Below are positions 1 to 8,059 of a DNA stretch of 64,000 bases, in pieces. The DNA is from Thermosulfurimonas sp. F29 (GTDB taxonomy: Bacteria; Desulfobacterota; Thermodesulfobacteria; Thermodesulfobacteriales; Thermodesulfobacteriaceae), in NCBI RefSeq assembly GCF_019688735.1, contig NZ_JAIFYA010000003.1, positions 186,001-250,000 on the forward strand, written 5' to 3'. How positions within the stretch are numbered: position 1 is the stretch's first letter; each line of letters starts with the position of its first letter. The translations under genes and the position numbers were made by a program. Under the pieces are notes generated by a model. The model was not told the origin of the DNA and did not search any database. It saw only the letters and a program-made list of their open reading frames with translations.

Positions 1-1731
1 CGGGTGATAGGGGTGGAGCCGGTGCCGGGGCATCGCATTCAGGGCCTCAAGAACATGAAGGAATCCTATCCTCCGGGAATTTACGACCGCAAACTGCCCC
101 ACGCGGTAATCAATGTGGACGACGAGGAGGCCTACGAATTGAGCCGGCGTCTGGCCCGGGAGGAGGGCATCTTCGTGGGCATGAGCTCCGGGGCGGCGCT
201 GGCCGGGGCCCTGAAGGTGGCCCGGGAGATAGACGAGGGGCTCGTCGTGGTCATCTTTCCCGACGGGGGCGAGCGTTACCTCTCCACTCCTCTGTGGGTC
301 TTCCCCGAGCCTCCGCGCCGGGAGGACTTTCGCCTGACCAATACCCTCACCGGAAAAAAGGAGGTTTTCGAGCCCCTTGAGCCCGGAAAGGTCCGGATCT
401 ACACCTGTGGCCCCACGCTCAATCGCCGGCCCCATCTGGGCCTTTACCGGAGGATGCTCACCGCGGATCTGCTGAGGCGCTGGCTCGAGGCTCGGGGCTT
501 TGAGGTGAACCATGTGGTCAACCTTACCGACTTCGACGACAAGACCCTGGCCGCGGCGGAAGCCGCGGGGCGTCCCCTTAAGGAATTGACCGAAGAGCTG
601 GCCCGGGAATTCTTAGAGGACCTCCGGTTTCTCCGCATAAAGCCCGCCACCCATTATCCCCGGGTGAGCGAACACCTTTCGGAGATGGTGGATCTCACCC
701 GCCGGCTCCTTCAGAGCGGGGTGGCTTACGAAAAGTACTCCTCGGTCTATTTTGATGTCTCTAAACTTGCCGATTACGGAAAACTTTCCGGAGTGGATCT
801 TTCGGGGCTACGGCCCGGGGCCACCGTGGATCTCGACGAATACGAAAAGGATTCTCCGGCGGATTTTACCCTCTTCAAGAGGGTAACCATTCAGGAACTC
901 AAGCAGGGTTACTTCGTGGACACGGAATGGGGAAAGGTGCGTCCGGGGTGGCACATTCAGTGTGCGGCCCTGGCCATGAAGTACCTGGGGGAAAAGTTCG
1001 ACATCCACACCAGCGGTATGGACCTCCTCTTTCCCCACCACGAAAACGAACGGGCCATTGCCCGGGCCCTCACGGGTGAGGAATTCTGTCGCTACTGGGT
1101 GCACTCGGCCCTGGTGCTGGTGGAGGGCAGGAAGATGTCCGTTTCCGCCGGAAACGAGGTGACCCTTGCGGACCTCCGGGCCAGGGGATATACCGGTCGC
1201 GAGATACGGTTTTTCCTCCTGCGGACCCACTATCGCAAGCCTCTGAACTTCAGCTTTCGGGCCCTGGAGGAGGCCCGAAGGGCCCTTTCCTGGCTGACTC
1301 TTTTCTGTGGCCTCCTGGCGAGCGCACCCCGGGGTGGGAGATCCTCCGAGGCTGAAGAGGCCCTTAAGGAACTACGGGAGGGGTTTGAGACGGCCATGAA
1401 CGACGACCTCAATGTTCCTCAGGTGGTGGCCGAACTCTTTCGCTTCTCCCGGCGGTGGTATCCTCTGGTGGTGGAAACCGGCGTGCCGGAGAGCCTGAGA
1501 GACGAGGCCCTTTCCGTGCTTAAAGAAATCGACGGAGTGCTCGAGGTGCTGGTCTTTCCCGAGGAGGTGCGGGAGGAGGGGGTTCTGCGGATCGTTTCCG
1601 AGAGGGAGACCGCCCGCAAGTCCCGGGATTTTGCCACCGCCGATCGTCTGCGGGACGAACTTCGCCGGGCGGGATTCCTCCTGGTGGACACTCCTCGAGG
1701 TCCCCGGGTCTTCCGTCTCCCGGATGAGTAG
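1..1731 (+). CDS. cysS: Cysteine synthase / cysteinyl-tRNA synthetase fusion (5' partial)
   Basis: The reading frame is open from base 1, so the gene begins upstream of the window. The first ~100 residues match the C-terminal end of a PLP-dependent cysteine synthase (IGVEPVPGHRIQGLKN, VGMSSGAALAGA, FPDGGERYLST). A class I cysteinyl-tRNA synthetase follows without a break. It has CGPT near the HIGH region, WHIQCA and LFPHHENE, which together carry the usual zinc ligands Cys, Cys, His and Glu. HIGH reads HLGL and KMSKS reads KMSVS, so both signatures are divergent. The C-terminal part has the helical, anticodon-binding character of CysRS. A single polypeptide that makes cysteine and loads it on tRNA would allow channelling; that is inference. 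It overlaps the next gene by 8 nt. Confidence 0.9.
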   Translation, partial: RVIGVEPVPGHRIQGLKNMKESYPPGIYDRKLPHAVINVDDEEAYELSRRLAREEGIFVGMSSGAALAGALKVAREIDEGLVVVIFPDGGERYLSTPLWVFPEPPRREDFRLTNTLTGKKEVFEPLEPGKVRIYTCGPTLNRRPHLGLYRRMLTADLLRRWLEARGFEVNHVVNLTDFDDKTLAAAEAAGRPLKELTEELAREFLEDLRFLRIKPATHYPRVSEHLSEMVDLTRRLLQSGVAYEKYSSVYFDVSKLADYGKLSGVDLSGLRPGATVDLDEYEKDSPADFTLFKRVTIQELKQGYFVDTEWGKVRPGWHIQCAALAMKYLGEKFDIHTSGMDLLFPHHENERAIARALTGEEFCRYWVHSALVLVEGRKMSVSAGNEVTLADLRARGYTGREIRFFLLRTHYRKPLNFSFRALEEARRALSWLTLFCGLLASAPRGGRSSEAEEALKELREGFETAMNDDLNVPQVVAELFRFSRRWYPLVVETGVPESLRDEALSVLKEIDGVLEVLVFPEEVREEGVLRIVSERETARKSRDFATADRLRDELRRAGFLLVDTPRGPRVFRLPDE

Positions 1732-2392
1732 TTATTACGGGGATATTCTTCAAGAAATCTACCGGCGACTTTTCCGGCACTTCGGTCCGCAGCACTGGTG
1801 GCCTGCGGAAAGCCCCTTCGAGGTCTGCGTGGGGGCCATACTCACCCAGAACACCAACTGGCGCAATGTGGAAAGGGCCATCGAAAACCTTAAAGCCCGA
1901 AACCTGCTCTCCCCGCAGGCCCTCTATGAACTTCCAGAAGATCTTTTGGCCGAACTTATTCGCCCGGCCGGGTACTTCCGGGTGAAGGCGCGGCGTCTCG
2001 GAGAATTCGTGCGCTGGCTGGTGGAGCGCTACGGGGGGAATCTTTCGGCCCTTGAGGAGGTGGACACCGGGGAACTCCGTCGGGAACTTCTCACCCTTCG
2101 GGGCATAGGTCCGGAGACCGCCGACAGCATTCTTCTCTACGCTCTCGGGCGTCCGGTGTTCGTGGTGGACGCCTATACCCGGCGCATTCTTCTGCGCCAC
2201 GGTCTCGTCACCGAGGAGGCCGATTATCACGAGATCCAGGAGCTTTTCATGGAAAATCTTCCGGCAGACCCTGATCTTTTCAACGAATATCATGCCCTTT
2301 TGGTGGCCTGCGGGAAGCACCTCTGCCGCTCCCGCCGCCCCCGTTGCGGCGATTGCCCCCTTCAAGAAATGGGATCCGATCCTATTTTTTGA
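1724..2392 (+). CDS. Endonuclease III-related HhH-GPD DNA glycosylase, C-terminus altered by a repeat
   Basis: This is a base-excision DNA glycosylase of the HhH-GPD superfamily, 222 aa. The helix-hairpin-helix is LRGIGPETAD, followed by the conserved catalytic Asp in FVVDAYTRR. The lysine used by bifunctional Nth enzymes is not seen in the GPETAD hairpin. I chose ATG 1724, which overlaps the cysS stop, because the preceding codons encode unlikely sequence. The C-terminal cysteine loop reads ACGKHLC...RCGDCPLQE, then the protein ends MGSDPIF. Those last residues come from a palindromic repeat. The fourth cluster cysteine expected about five residues after CGDC is missing, so the [4Fe-4S] loop may be defective. 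Confidence 0.85.
   Translation: MSSYYGDILQEIYRRLFRHFGPQHWWPAESPFEVCVGAILTQNTNWRNVERAIENLKARNLLSPQALYELPEDLLAELIRPAGYFRVKARRLGEFVRWLVERYGGNLSALEEVDTGELRRELLTLRGIGPETADSILLYALGRPVFVVDAYTRRILLRHGLVTEEADYHEIQELFMENLPADPDLFNEYHALLVACGKHLCRSRRPRCGDCPLQEMGSDPIF
2366..2390. repeat. REP-like palindrome, copy R1
   Basis: The core is TAGGATCCGATCCTA-type with flanking A/T runs. It lies between two convergent genes and supplies the last residues and stop of the glycosylase and the stop codon of the transposase. Confidence 0.85.
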
Positions 2393-3029
2393 GGTTAGGC
2401 GGACGACCTCTTTTCCGTTCCTCGAATCCGAACCGACGGGCGAAGTCCGGTGGTCCCAGGGGCCTGTTCTTACGGCTGTTTTGACGCAAAAAAGCCAGAA
2501 GTTCCGGCGGCTCCGGTTGCCGTCGCCATTCCAGATAATAGGCTTTCGTCTCCGGCGTAAAGGGCGGCTCATCTAAAAATTGGGATCCGATCCTATTTTT
2601 GCTGGCCGAGGAATAGGGATAATCCTCCGGCCATTCCACCAGCCCGGCTCTCACCGGGTTGCGCTCTATGTAACGCATGACCTTCCAGAGGTAGTGTTCG
2701 TGATCCACTATGGAGGAGTGATATTTGGCCCGCCAGAGCTGCCCCTCCTGGCCGTATTTGCGGTTGTAATACTGGGTATAGGTCACCAGAAGACCCTGCA
2801 TGAATTTAACGAGATCCTCTGGAGTTTCAGGAACTACCAGGAGGTGAAAATGATTAGGCATAATACAAAAGCTCCAGATTCGGATTTCTCGTTTCCTTTT
2901 GAGATTGCCTACGATGTCAAGGAAAACTCGATAATCCTCTTCCTCGTGGAAACAGGTTTGTCCATGATTAGCCCGGGAGACGACATGATGAGGATATCCC
3001 GGTGCAATTATTCTTGGTCTTCCCGGCAT
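2382..3029 (-). CDS. REP-associated tyrosine transposase (RAYT, Y1 Tnp family)
   Basis: A 215-aa Y1-type HUH transposase. The metal-binding HUH motif is MPNHFHLLV, and the protein has the characteristic GQLWRAKYHSSIV and YIERNPVRAGLV segments and the RAYT-type tail (NRPLG...KRGRPP). RAYTs are single-copy enzymes thought to mobilise REP palindromes. Four copies of one palindrome lie in or beside this gene. One copy (2576-2600) is inside the coding region and adds KNRIGSQFL in frame after YPYSSA. The stop codon lies in copy R1. The frame is intact, so the protein may be active despite the insertion. Confidence 0.93.
   Translation of the reverse strand: MPGRPRIIAPGYPHHVVSRANHGQTCFHEEEDYRVFLDIVGNLKRKREIRIWSFCIMPNHFHLLVVPETPEDLVKFMQGLLVTYTQYYNRKYGQEGQLWRAKYHSSIVDHEHYLWKVMRYIERNPVRAGLVEWPEDYPYSSASKNRIGSQFLDEPPFTPETKAYYLEWRRQPEPPELLAFLRQNSRKNRPLGPPDFARRFGFEERKRGRPPNLKK
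2576..2600. repeat. REP-like palindrome, copy R2 (inside the transposase gene)
   Basis: Same core as R1 with one changed base in the left arm. It is read in frame on the minus strand as KNRIGSQFL. Confidence 0.85.
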
Positions 3030-3043
3030 ACTCCCCTTCTGCC

Positions 3044-3068
3044 GAAAGTAGGATCCGATCCTATTTTT
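3044..3068. repeat. REP-like palindrome, copy R3
   Basis: Lies 15 nt upstream of the transposase start codon and 31 nt from copy R4, in the same orientation. Confidence 0.85.
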
Positions 3069-3099
3069 AGCATGGTCAGTTATGACGGGGCAAGTCCGG

Positions 3100-3122
3100 A
3101 AAATAGGATCCGATCCTATTTT
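3100..3122. repeat. REP-like palindrome, copy R4 (most perfect)
   Basis: Two perfect 11-bp arms (AAAATAGGATC and its complement) around one central C. It provides the final Lys and TAG stop of the EamA transporter gene. Confidence 0.9.
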
Positions 3123-4018
3123 TGGGTGAGGGCCAGGAGAAAGACCCCCGAGACCATGACGAGGGCGGCGAAAAGGCGAAGGCGCAGGTGACTCTCCCGG
3201 AAAAAGGCCCCGCCCAGAAGAACGCCGAAGAGGATGCTGGTGCGCTTCACCGCGATCATGTAGGCCGCCGGCGCAAGACTTATGGCCTTCATGTGCGCAA
3301 CGACCATGAGAGCCTGCGTCAGTCCCAGAAGGAGCACCCCCTTTGCGTTCTCGCGGAGAAAGGAAAGGAGCGGGGGTCTTTTAAGAATTGCGAGAACCGC
3401 GGGCACGAAAAGACCCAGGATGACGAAGTAGGTCCCGGCAAACCACAGGGGATCGGAAAGGAGCACGGCCCTCTTTCCCAGAACCGAGGTTACGGCGTAT
3501 ATAAGGGCTACCCCGAACATCAGGAGAGAACCTCTCTCCCTCACCAGGGCCCGAAAGGGAGCCAGGGGCCCTTCGGAGACGGCGGGAAGGTTCAAAAGGT
3601 AACTTCCGGCCACCACCAGAAGAATCCCCCCGATGCCCGCCCAGGAAAGCCTTTCGCCCAGCACCACATACCCGGTGAGAATGATGAAAGCCGGAGTAAA
3701 AGAGAGAAGCGGCAGGGTGAGGGACAGGGGGGAAATCCGTATGGCTTCCATGTAGAGGAGGATGGCTAGGGTCTCAAGGGGAAGGAGTAACGCCACGGTC
3801 CTGACGAAGTCCGGATTCCCGAAGGCCAGAAGGGTCCGGTGCAAAAATTCCGCAGGGGAGAAGGTGGCCAGCAGGAAGGCCACCAGGAAAGGAAGGGGTC
3901 CCAGAGTGCGGGCCACGGCCATGAGGACCATGCCTTCCCGGGAAAAGAACTTTTTATTGAGCGCATCCCCCAGAGCCACGGAAAAAGCCGCGGTGAGGGC
4001 CAACCAGAACCACGACAT
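3116..4018 (-). CDS. EamA/DMT-family transporter
   Basis: A 300-aa hydrophobic protein with about ten membrane segments in two EamA repeats, typical of drug/metabolite transporters that exchange small metabolites across the inner membrane. The substrate cannot be read from the sequence. I chose the start MSWFWLALTAAF at 4018, which has an AAGGGG ribosome site; the longer frame upstream overlaps the divergent xth gene and lacks membrane character. The 3' end (FLLALTQK-stop) falls in palindrome R4, so the last residues may have been set by insertion of the repeat. Confidence 0.85.
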   Translation of the reverse strand: MSWFWLALTAAFSVALGDALNKKFFSREGMVLMAVARTLGPLPFLVAFLLATFSPAEFLHRTLLAFGNPDFVRTVALLLPLETLAILLYMEAIRISPLSLTLPLLSFTPAFIILTGYVVLGERLSWAGIGGILLVVAGSYLLNLPAVSEGPLAPFRALVRERGSLLMFGVALIYAVTSVLGKRAVLLSDPLWFAGTYFVILGLFVPAVLAILKRPPLLSFLRENAKGVLLLGLTQALMVVAHMKAISLAPAAYMIAVKRTSILFGVLLGGAFFRESHLRLRLFAALVMVSGVFLLALTQK

Positions 4019-4028
4019 CGCCGACCCC

Positions 4029-4057
4029 TTGGGAGAGGATGTGCCGAGCATTATAAT
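4029..4057 (+). promoter_or_regulatory. Promoter for xth
   Basis: TTGGGA (4029-4034), a 17-bp spacer and a perfect TATAAT (4052-4057) lie just upstream of xth in the divergent interval with the EamA gene. The leader would be only about 13 nt and carries the GGAGG site. Confidence 0.55.
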
Positions 4058-4076
4058 GTCCGGCGGAGGCGGCGTC

Positions 4077-4865
4077 ATGTCCTGGAAGGTGATTACCTGG
4101 AATGTGAACTCTCTCAAGGTCCGCATGGAACAGGTCCTGCGTTACCTGGAAGAGGAAAACCCCGCGGTGCTCTGTCTGCAGGAGACCAAACTGCGGGACG
4201 AGGCCTTCCCCGGGCGGGAGTTTGAGGCCCGGGGCTGGCGAATCCTTCACGCCGGTGGGCCGGGACGAAACGGGGTGGCCCTCGTCTTCAGGGAGGAGGC
4301 CCGGAGACCCCTCCGGGGTTTCCCGGGCCTTGAGGATCCTCAGGCCCGCGAACGAATCCTGGGAGCGGAGATTCGAGGGATCTGGGTGTTTTCCGTGTAT
4401 GTGCCCAATGGAAGCCCGGTGGGCTCGGACTATTTTCTGTACAAACTGGAATTCCTCTATCGCCTGAGGGAATTTCTGGAACGACACTTCCGACCGGAAG
4501 ACCCCTTGATCCTATGCGGCGACTTCAATGTGGCCCCGGAGGCCCTGGATGTTTACGATCCGGAGCTTCTCGAAGGGCAGATATGTTTTCACGAAAGAGA
4601 ACGCGCGGCCTTTCGTCTTCTTCTCGAATGGGGGCTTGTTGACGCCCTGCGCCTGAAGCACCCCGGGCGTTCCGGTCTCTTTTCCTGGTGGGACTATCAG
4701 TTCGGGGCCTTCCGGGCCAACCGGGGGATGCGGCTCGACCACATACTCCCGACCCGTCCTCTGGTTGAAAAACTGGCGGACTGCTTTATTGACCGCCGTC
4801 CGCGCTCCTGGCCCCGCCCCTCGGATCACGCCCCGGTGGTGGCCGTCTTTGACCTATCGGACTAA
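4077..4865 (+). CDS. xth: Exodeoxyribonuclease III (AP endonuclease)
   Basis: A 262-aa Mg-dependent endonuclease/exonuclease/phosphatase fold protein that cleaves at abasic sites and trims 3' ends during base-excision repair. Visible motifs are WNVNSLK, CLQETKL (catalytic Glu), LCGDFNVAP (Asp/Asn), GMRLDHIL and the terminal SDHAPVVAVF (Asp/His). Length is normal for the family. ATG 4077 has CGGAGG 7 nt upstream. It is divergent from the EamA gene and its 3' end overlaps the convergent flavoprotein gene by 12 nt. Confidence 0.95.
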   Translation: MSWKVITWNVNSLKVRMEQVLRYLEEENPAVLCLQETKLRDEAFPGREFEARGWRILHAGGPGRNGVALVFREEARRPLRGFPGLEDPQARERILGAEIRGIWVFSVYVPNGSPVGSDYFLYKLEFLYRLREFLERHFRPEDPLILCGDFNVAPEALDVYDPELLEGQICFHERERAAFRLLLEWGLVDALRLKHPGRSGLFSWWDYQFGAFRANRGMRLDHILPTRPLVEKLADCFIDRRPRSWPRPSDHAPVVAVFDLSD

Positions 4866-5822
4866 GTTCCCGTACTTCTCGACGATCCGTTCCACCACTA
4901 TGTGTGCGGTGTTGAAGGCCGCCATGATGCTGCCCTTCTCAAGCGCGATGTCTCCGGCCAGGAAGACCCCCGGAAGATTGGTCTCGTAGTACTCATCGAG
5001 CCTGGGCCGACCGTCGTCGAACTCCACCCCTATGCTTCTCAGGAATCCGGCCGGGGTGCTTCCCCCCAGACAGTAATAGATGCGATCGAAAACCATGGTG
5101 TTTCCATCCTTGAAGACTACTTTCACCCCTGCGGGATCCGGCTCCAGGTGGTCAATATCGGTGTTAAGCATGAGTTTGACCCGCCCCTCCCGGGCCTTCT
5201 TCTCCAGGTTTTCCAGATTTACCGGATTGATACGGAAGAACTTGGGGCGGCGATAGGAAAGATAGACCTCGTCGCATCCTTCACAGAGGAAACAGGCCGT
5301 CTCCGCAGCGGTGTCTCCTCCTCCCACCACCAGGACCTTTCCCCCGGTGGGACATTCGCACGGGGCCTCAAAGAAAACCCGATCCCGCACCTCTTTCGGA
5401 ATAGGATAGTCGGGTTTGCGGGGTTTTCCGAAGATACCTATGGCAATCACCACCACCGGAGCTTCCAGAACGAACTCCGCGCCCACCCGAAGCTTCCAGC
5501 CCTGCTCCCCTTTCTCGATGGCCGTGACTTCGCTCCGGTAGCGGATGTCCAGACCGTATTCCCGGATGTAGTTCTCCATGCGCTTTAGAAAGTCTTCCTT
5601 GGATTCGGTCTCGAAGGAACAGATCCCCAGGGGCTCCACCACCATCTTCCGGAACACGGCATCCACCCGCTTCCCGGGTCGATAAAGGCGTTGAATGGTA
5701 TCACAGAAGGTTTCGGCCTTTTCGAAGAGGACCACCGGGGCGATCTCTCTGGCCCGGGCCTCCACACCCACGGCGATCCCGGCCGGCCCGGCTCCCACCA
5801 CCGCTATTTTGGCCCTTTCCAT
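4854..5822 (-). CDS. YpdA-like NAD(P)/FAD-dependent oxidoreductase
   Basis: A 322-aa two-dinucleotide-domain flavoprotein. The FAD site is GAGPAGIAVG near residue 10, the NAD(P) site is VVGGGDTAAE near residue 165, and FLAGDIA is the C-terminal FAD contact. It lacks the CxxC of thioredoxin reductase and most resembles YpdA-type (bacillithiol disulfide reductase-like) proteins, so a low-molecular-weight thiol or other disulfide substrate is possible. It is close to UspA in the same orientation (43 nt), which would fit a stress role. The exact substrate is unknown. Confidence 0.8.
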   Translation of the reverse strand: MERAKIAVVGAGPAGIAVGVEARAREIAPVVLFEKAETFCDTIQRLYRPGKRVDAVFRKMVVEPLGICSFETESKEDFLKRMENYIREYGLDIRYRSEVTAIEKGEQGWKLRVGAEFVLEAPVVVIAIGIFGKPRKPDYPIPKEVRDRVFFEAPCECPTGGKVLVVGGGDTAAETACFLCEGCDEVYLSYRRPKFFRINPVNLENLEKKAREGRVKLMLNTDIDHLEPDPAGVKVVFKDGNTMVFDRIYYCLGGSTPAGFLRSIGVEFDDGRPRLDEYYETNLPGVFLAGDIALEKGSIMAAFNTAHIVVERIVEKYGNLVR

Positions 5823-5865
5823 GCCTTCCCCCCGAAACTGATTTTCGGGGGGCTAGCTTAGCACA

Positions 5866-6318
5866 TTATCCGCGTTTTTGAAAAGGGTTTACCGTGAGCA
5901 CCGGACAGGGGGCGGTCTTGACCACCTTTTCGGCCACGCTTCCGAAAAGGGCGCGCTCGAGCCCCTTCCGGCCGTGGGTGCCCATGATTATGAGGTCAAT
6001 GCCCTTTTCCCGGGCCACTTCGCAGATCTTTGCGGCTACCTCCCCGGTCAGGACCAGGGGTTCCACCTCGAGTCCGGAAAGATGTTCGGAAACGAAATCC
6101 TCCATCCGCTTTTGAGCCCCTTCCAGGAGCTCTTTTTCAAGCTTCTCAAGAGCCGCATGAGGGACATAGAACCCGGCATAACGCATGATGTCTTCCACTA
6201 TGAAAACCACATATAGCCTGGCCTCGAATTTTTCCGCAAATAGCCGGGCATAGCTAGCCACCCTTTCCGAGGCCTCGGTGAAATCCACCGGGAAGAGGAT
6301 GTTTTTTATTTCGGCCAT
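5866..6318 (-). CDS. Universal stress protein (UspA family)
   Basis: A 150-aa single Usp domain. It begins KNILFPVDFTEAS and ends with the ATP-binding signature GTHGRKG...FGSVAEKVV (G-x2-G-x9-G-S), followed by APCPVLTV, which is typical of the ATP-binding class. I prefer ATG 6318, which has GGGAGG six nt upstream, over a TTG two codons earlier. It is cytoplasmic and divergent from the PHP phosphatase gene. Confidence 0.93.
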   Translation of the reverse strand: MAEIKNILFPVDFTEASERVASYARLFAEKFEARLYVVFIVEDIMRYAGFYVPHAALEKLEKELLEGAQKRMEDFVSEHLSGLEVEPLVLTGEVAAKICEVAREKGIDLIIMGTHGRKGLERALFGSVAEKVVKTAPCPVLTVNPFQKRG

Positions 6319-6386
6319 GGACAACCTCCCTCGTTGAATTAAATTTGAGAACCTCTATCGAAAATTATAGCAAAAGGAGTCTCAAA

Positions 6387-7235
6387 ATGATAGACTTACA
6401 CACTCACTCCACGGCCTCGGACGGCACCTATTCTCCCGCGGAGCTGGTGCGTCTGGCCAGGGAGACGGGGCTTTTCGCCCTGGCGCTTACGGATCACGAC
6501 ACCGTGGAGGGTCTTCCCCAGGCCCTGGCCGCGGCCGAGGAGCACGGAATCCGATTCGTGCCCGGGGTAGAGATAAGCGTTCGTTTCGAGGGGCCGGGAC
6601 ACTGTCACATCCTGGGTTATTTCGTGGATCCACACTCATCGTCCCTGCGAGAGACCCTGGGGCTTTTACAGAAGGCCCGTCGCGAGCGCAATCGTCTCAT
6701 GGTGGAAAGGCTTCAGGCGCTGGGGGTGGACCTTACCCTCGAAGAGGTGGCGGCCCGGGCCGGGGAGGGAGAGATCGGCCGTCCCCACTTTGCCGCCCTT
6801 CTCGTGGAAAAGGGCGTGGTGCGGAGCGTGGAGGAAGCCTTCGAGCGGTACCTCAGGAAGGGGGCCCCGGCCTATGTGCCCAAGGCGAGGCTTGCTCCTG
6901 AAGAGGCCTTTTCCGCCATTCGGGCTGCGGGAGGGCTTCCGGTGCTCGCCCATCCGGTGCACCTCAAACTCTCCGCCGAGGAACTGACCCGCTATGTCGC
7001 CGGGCTTAAGGAAATGGGACTTGAGGGCCTCGAGGCTTATTACACCGACCACAGCAGGGAATTCACGACCCTGTGTCTGGATCTCGCCCGGCGTTACGAT
7101 CTCGTGCCCACAGGGGGGAGCGACTTCCACGGTCACAACAAACCGGACATCAAGCTGGGAAGGGGCTTCGGCAACCTCACGGTTCCGGACGAGTGTTATC
7201 GGCGTCTCCGTGAGCGGTGGGAGCACCAAAAGTAG
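6387..7235 (+). CDS. rnm: PHP-domain phosphatase, RNase AM/YciV family
   Basis: A 282-aa PHP domain protein. Metal ligands are visible in DLHTHSTASDGTYSP, LTDHDTVEG, PGVEIS, AHPVHL and GGSDFHG. The family (YciV/RNase AM, formerly TrpH) removes 5' nucleotides from short RNAs and dephosphorylates 3',5'-nucleoside bisphosphates such as pAp. ATG 6387 has AAAGGAG 7 nt upstream; an earlier in-frame start lacks a site. The stop codon (CAAAAGTAG) falls inside palindrome R5. Confidence 0.9.
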   Translation: MIDLHTHSTASDGTYSPAELVRLARETGLFALALTDHDTVEGLPQALAAAEEHGIRFVPGVEISVRFEGPGHCHILGYFVDPHSSSLRETLGLLQKARRERNRLMVERLQALGVDLTLEEVAARAGEGEIGRPHFAALLVEKGVVRSVEEAFERYLRKGAPAYVPKARLAPEEAFSAIRAAGGLPVLAHPVHLKLSAEELTRYVAGLKEMGLEGLEAYYTDHSREFTTLCLDLARRYDLVPTGGSDFHGHNKPDIKLGRGFGNLTVPDECYRRLRERWEHQK

Positions 7236-7953
7236 GATCCGATCCTATTTTCCGGAGGGCGGAGAGTTCGTCGGGCCGAAGGGGCCGGATCTCGCCCGGG
7301 CGGAGATTCCCCAGGGTTAAAGGTCCGAAACGGATGCGCACCAGGCGTTTTACCAGGGTGCCGGCGGCGGCGAAGATGCGACGCACCTCCCGTTTGCGCC
7401 CCTCGTGGAGGCGAATCTCGTAAACGCATTCCCGCCTGTTGCGACGCAACGGCCTGATCTCGTCCGGAAACACACGGCGCCCCTCGATCTCCAGACCCTC
7501 CCTGAGGATGCGCAGAAGAAGCTCCTCCCTCGGGGGACGGACCAGCCACACCCGATAAACCCGGGGGATTTCGAATCGGGGATGGAGAAGTCTCTGGGCC
7601 AGGTCTCCGTCGTTGGTGAGAAGGAGGAGCCCCTCGGAATCCCTATCCAGTCGTCCCACCGGAAAGACCCCGGAGGGAAGCCCCCGCAAAAATTTCGCTA
7701 TGGTGGGGCGCCCGTGAGGGTCGGAAAGGGCGGTAATATATCCCCGCGGTTTGTAAAACACATAGTAAACCTTCTCCGGAAGACGAACCGCGCGCCCGTC
7801 CACCTCCACCCGATCGCGTTCGGGGTCCACCCTGGTGGCCACTTCGGTGACGACGCGGCCGTTCACCTTCACCCGTCCGGCACGAATCATCTCCTCGGCC
7901 TTGCGCCGGGAGGCCACCCCCGCCCGCGCCATAAACTTGGCCAGCCGCATCAT
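7177..7953 (-). CDS. rluB: RsuA/RluB-family rRNA pseudouridine synthase
   Basis: A 258-aa protein with an N-terminal S4 RNA-binding domain (LAKFMARAGVASRRKAEEMI) and a pseudouridine synthase domain with catalytic GRLDRDSEGLLLL. It modifies rRNA, most likely 23S (RluB-like). The start at 7953 follows a GGAAAGGA site. The family normally ends near RPGEIRPLRPDELSAL. Here the frame runs 26 residues further (KIGSDPTFGAP...) through palindrome R5 and into the convergent PHP gene, a 59-nt antisense overlap, so the tail is probably a by-product of repeat insertion. Confidence 0.9.
   Translation of the reverse strand: MMRLAKFMARAGVASRRKAEEMIRAGRVKVNGRVVTEVATRVDPERDRVEVDGRAVRLPEKVYYVFYKPRGYITALSDPHGRPTIAKFLRGLPSGVFPVGRLDRDSEGLLLLTNDGDLAQRLLHPRFEIPRVYRVWLVRPPREELLLRILREGLEIEGRRVFPDEIRPLRRNRRECVYEIRLHEGRKREVRRIFAAAGTLVKRLVRIRFGPLTLGNLRPGEIRPLRPDELSALRKIGSDPTFGAPTAHGDADNTRPEP
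7228..7251. repeat. REP-like palindrome, copy R5
   Basis: Same core as R1-R4, 4.1 kb away from R4. It sits at the shared 3' end of the convergent rnm and rluB genes, stopping one and extending the other. Confidence 0.85.
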
Positions 7954-8059
7954 TTTCCTTTCCCGCTCCTGAGCCCCGGTCGAATTCTTCGCCGTTTCGT
8001 GTGGGATTTTGAGGAAAGACCCACCGTCTTCGCAGAGATGTCTCGAACACGGCACAGGA

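Noticed and set aside
3762-4076. N-terminal extension of exonuclease III
   Set aside because: The open frame upstream is antisense to the EamA transporter; promoter and ribosome site fit ATG 4077.
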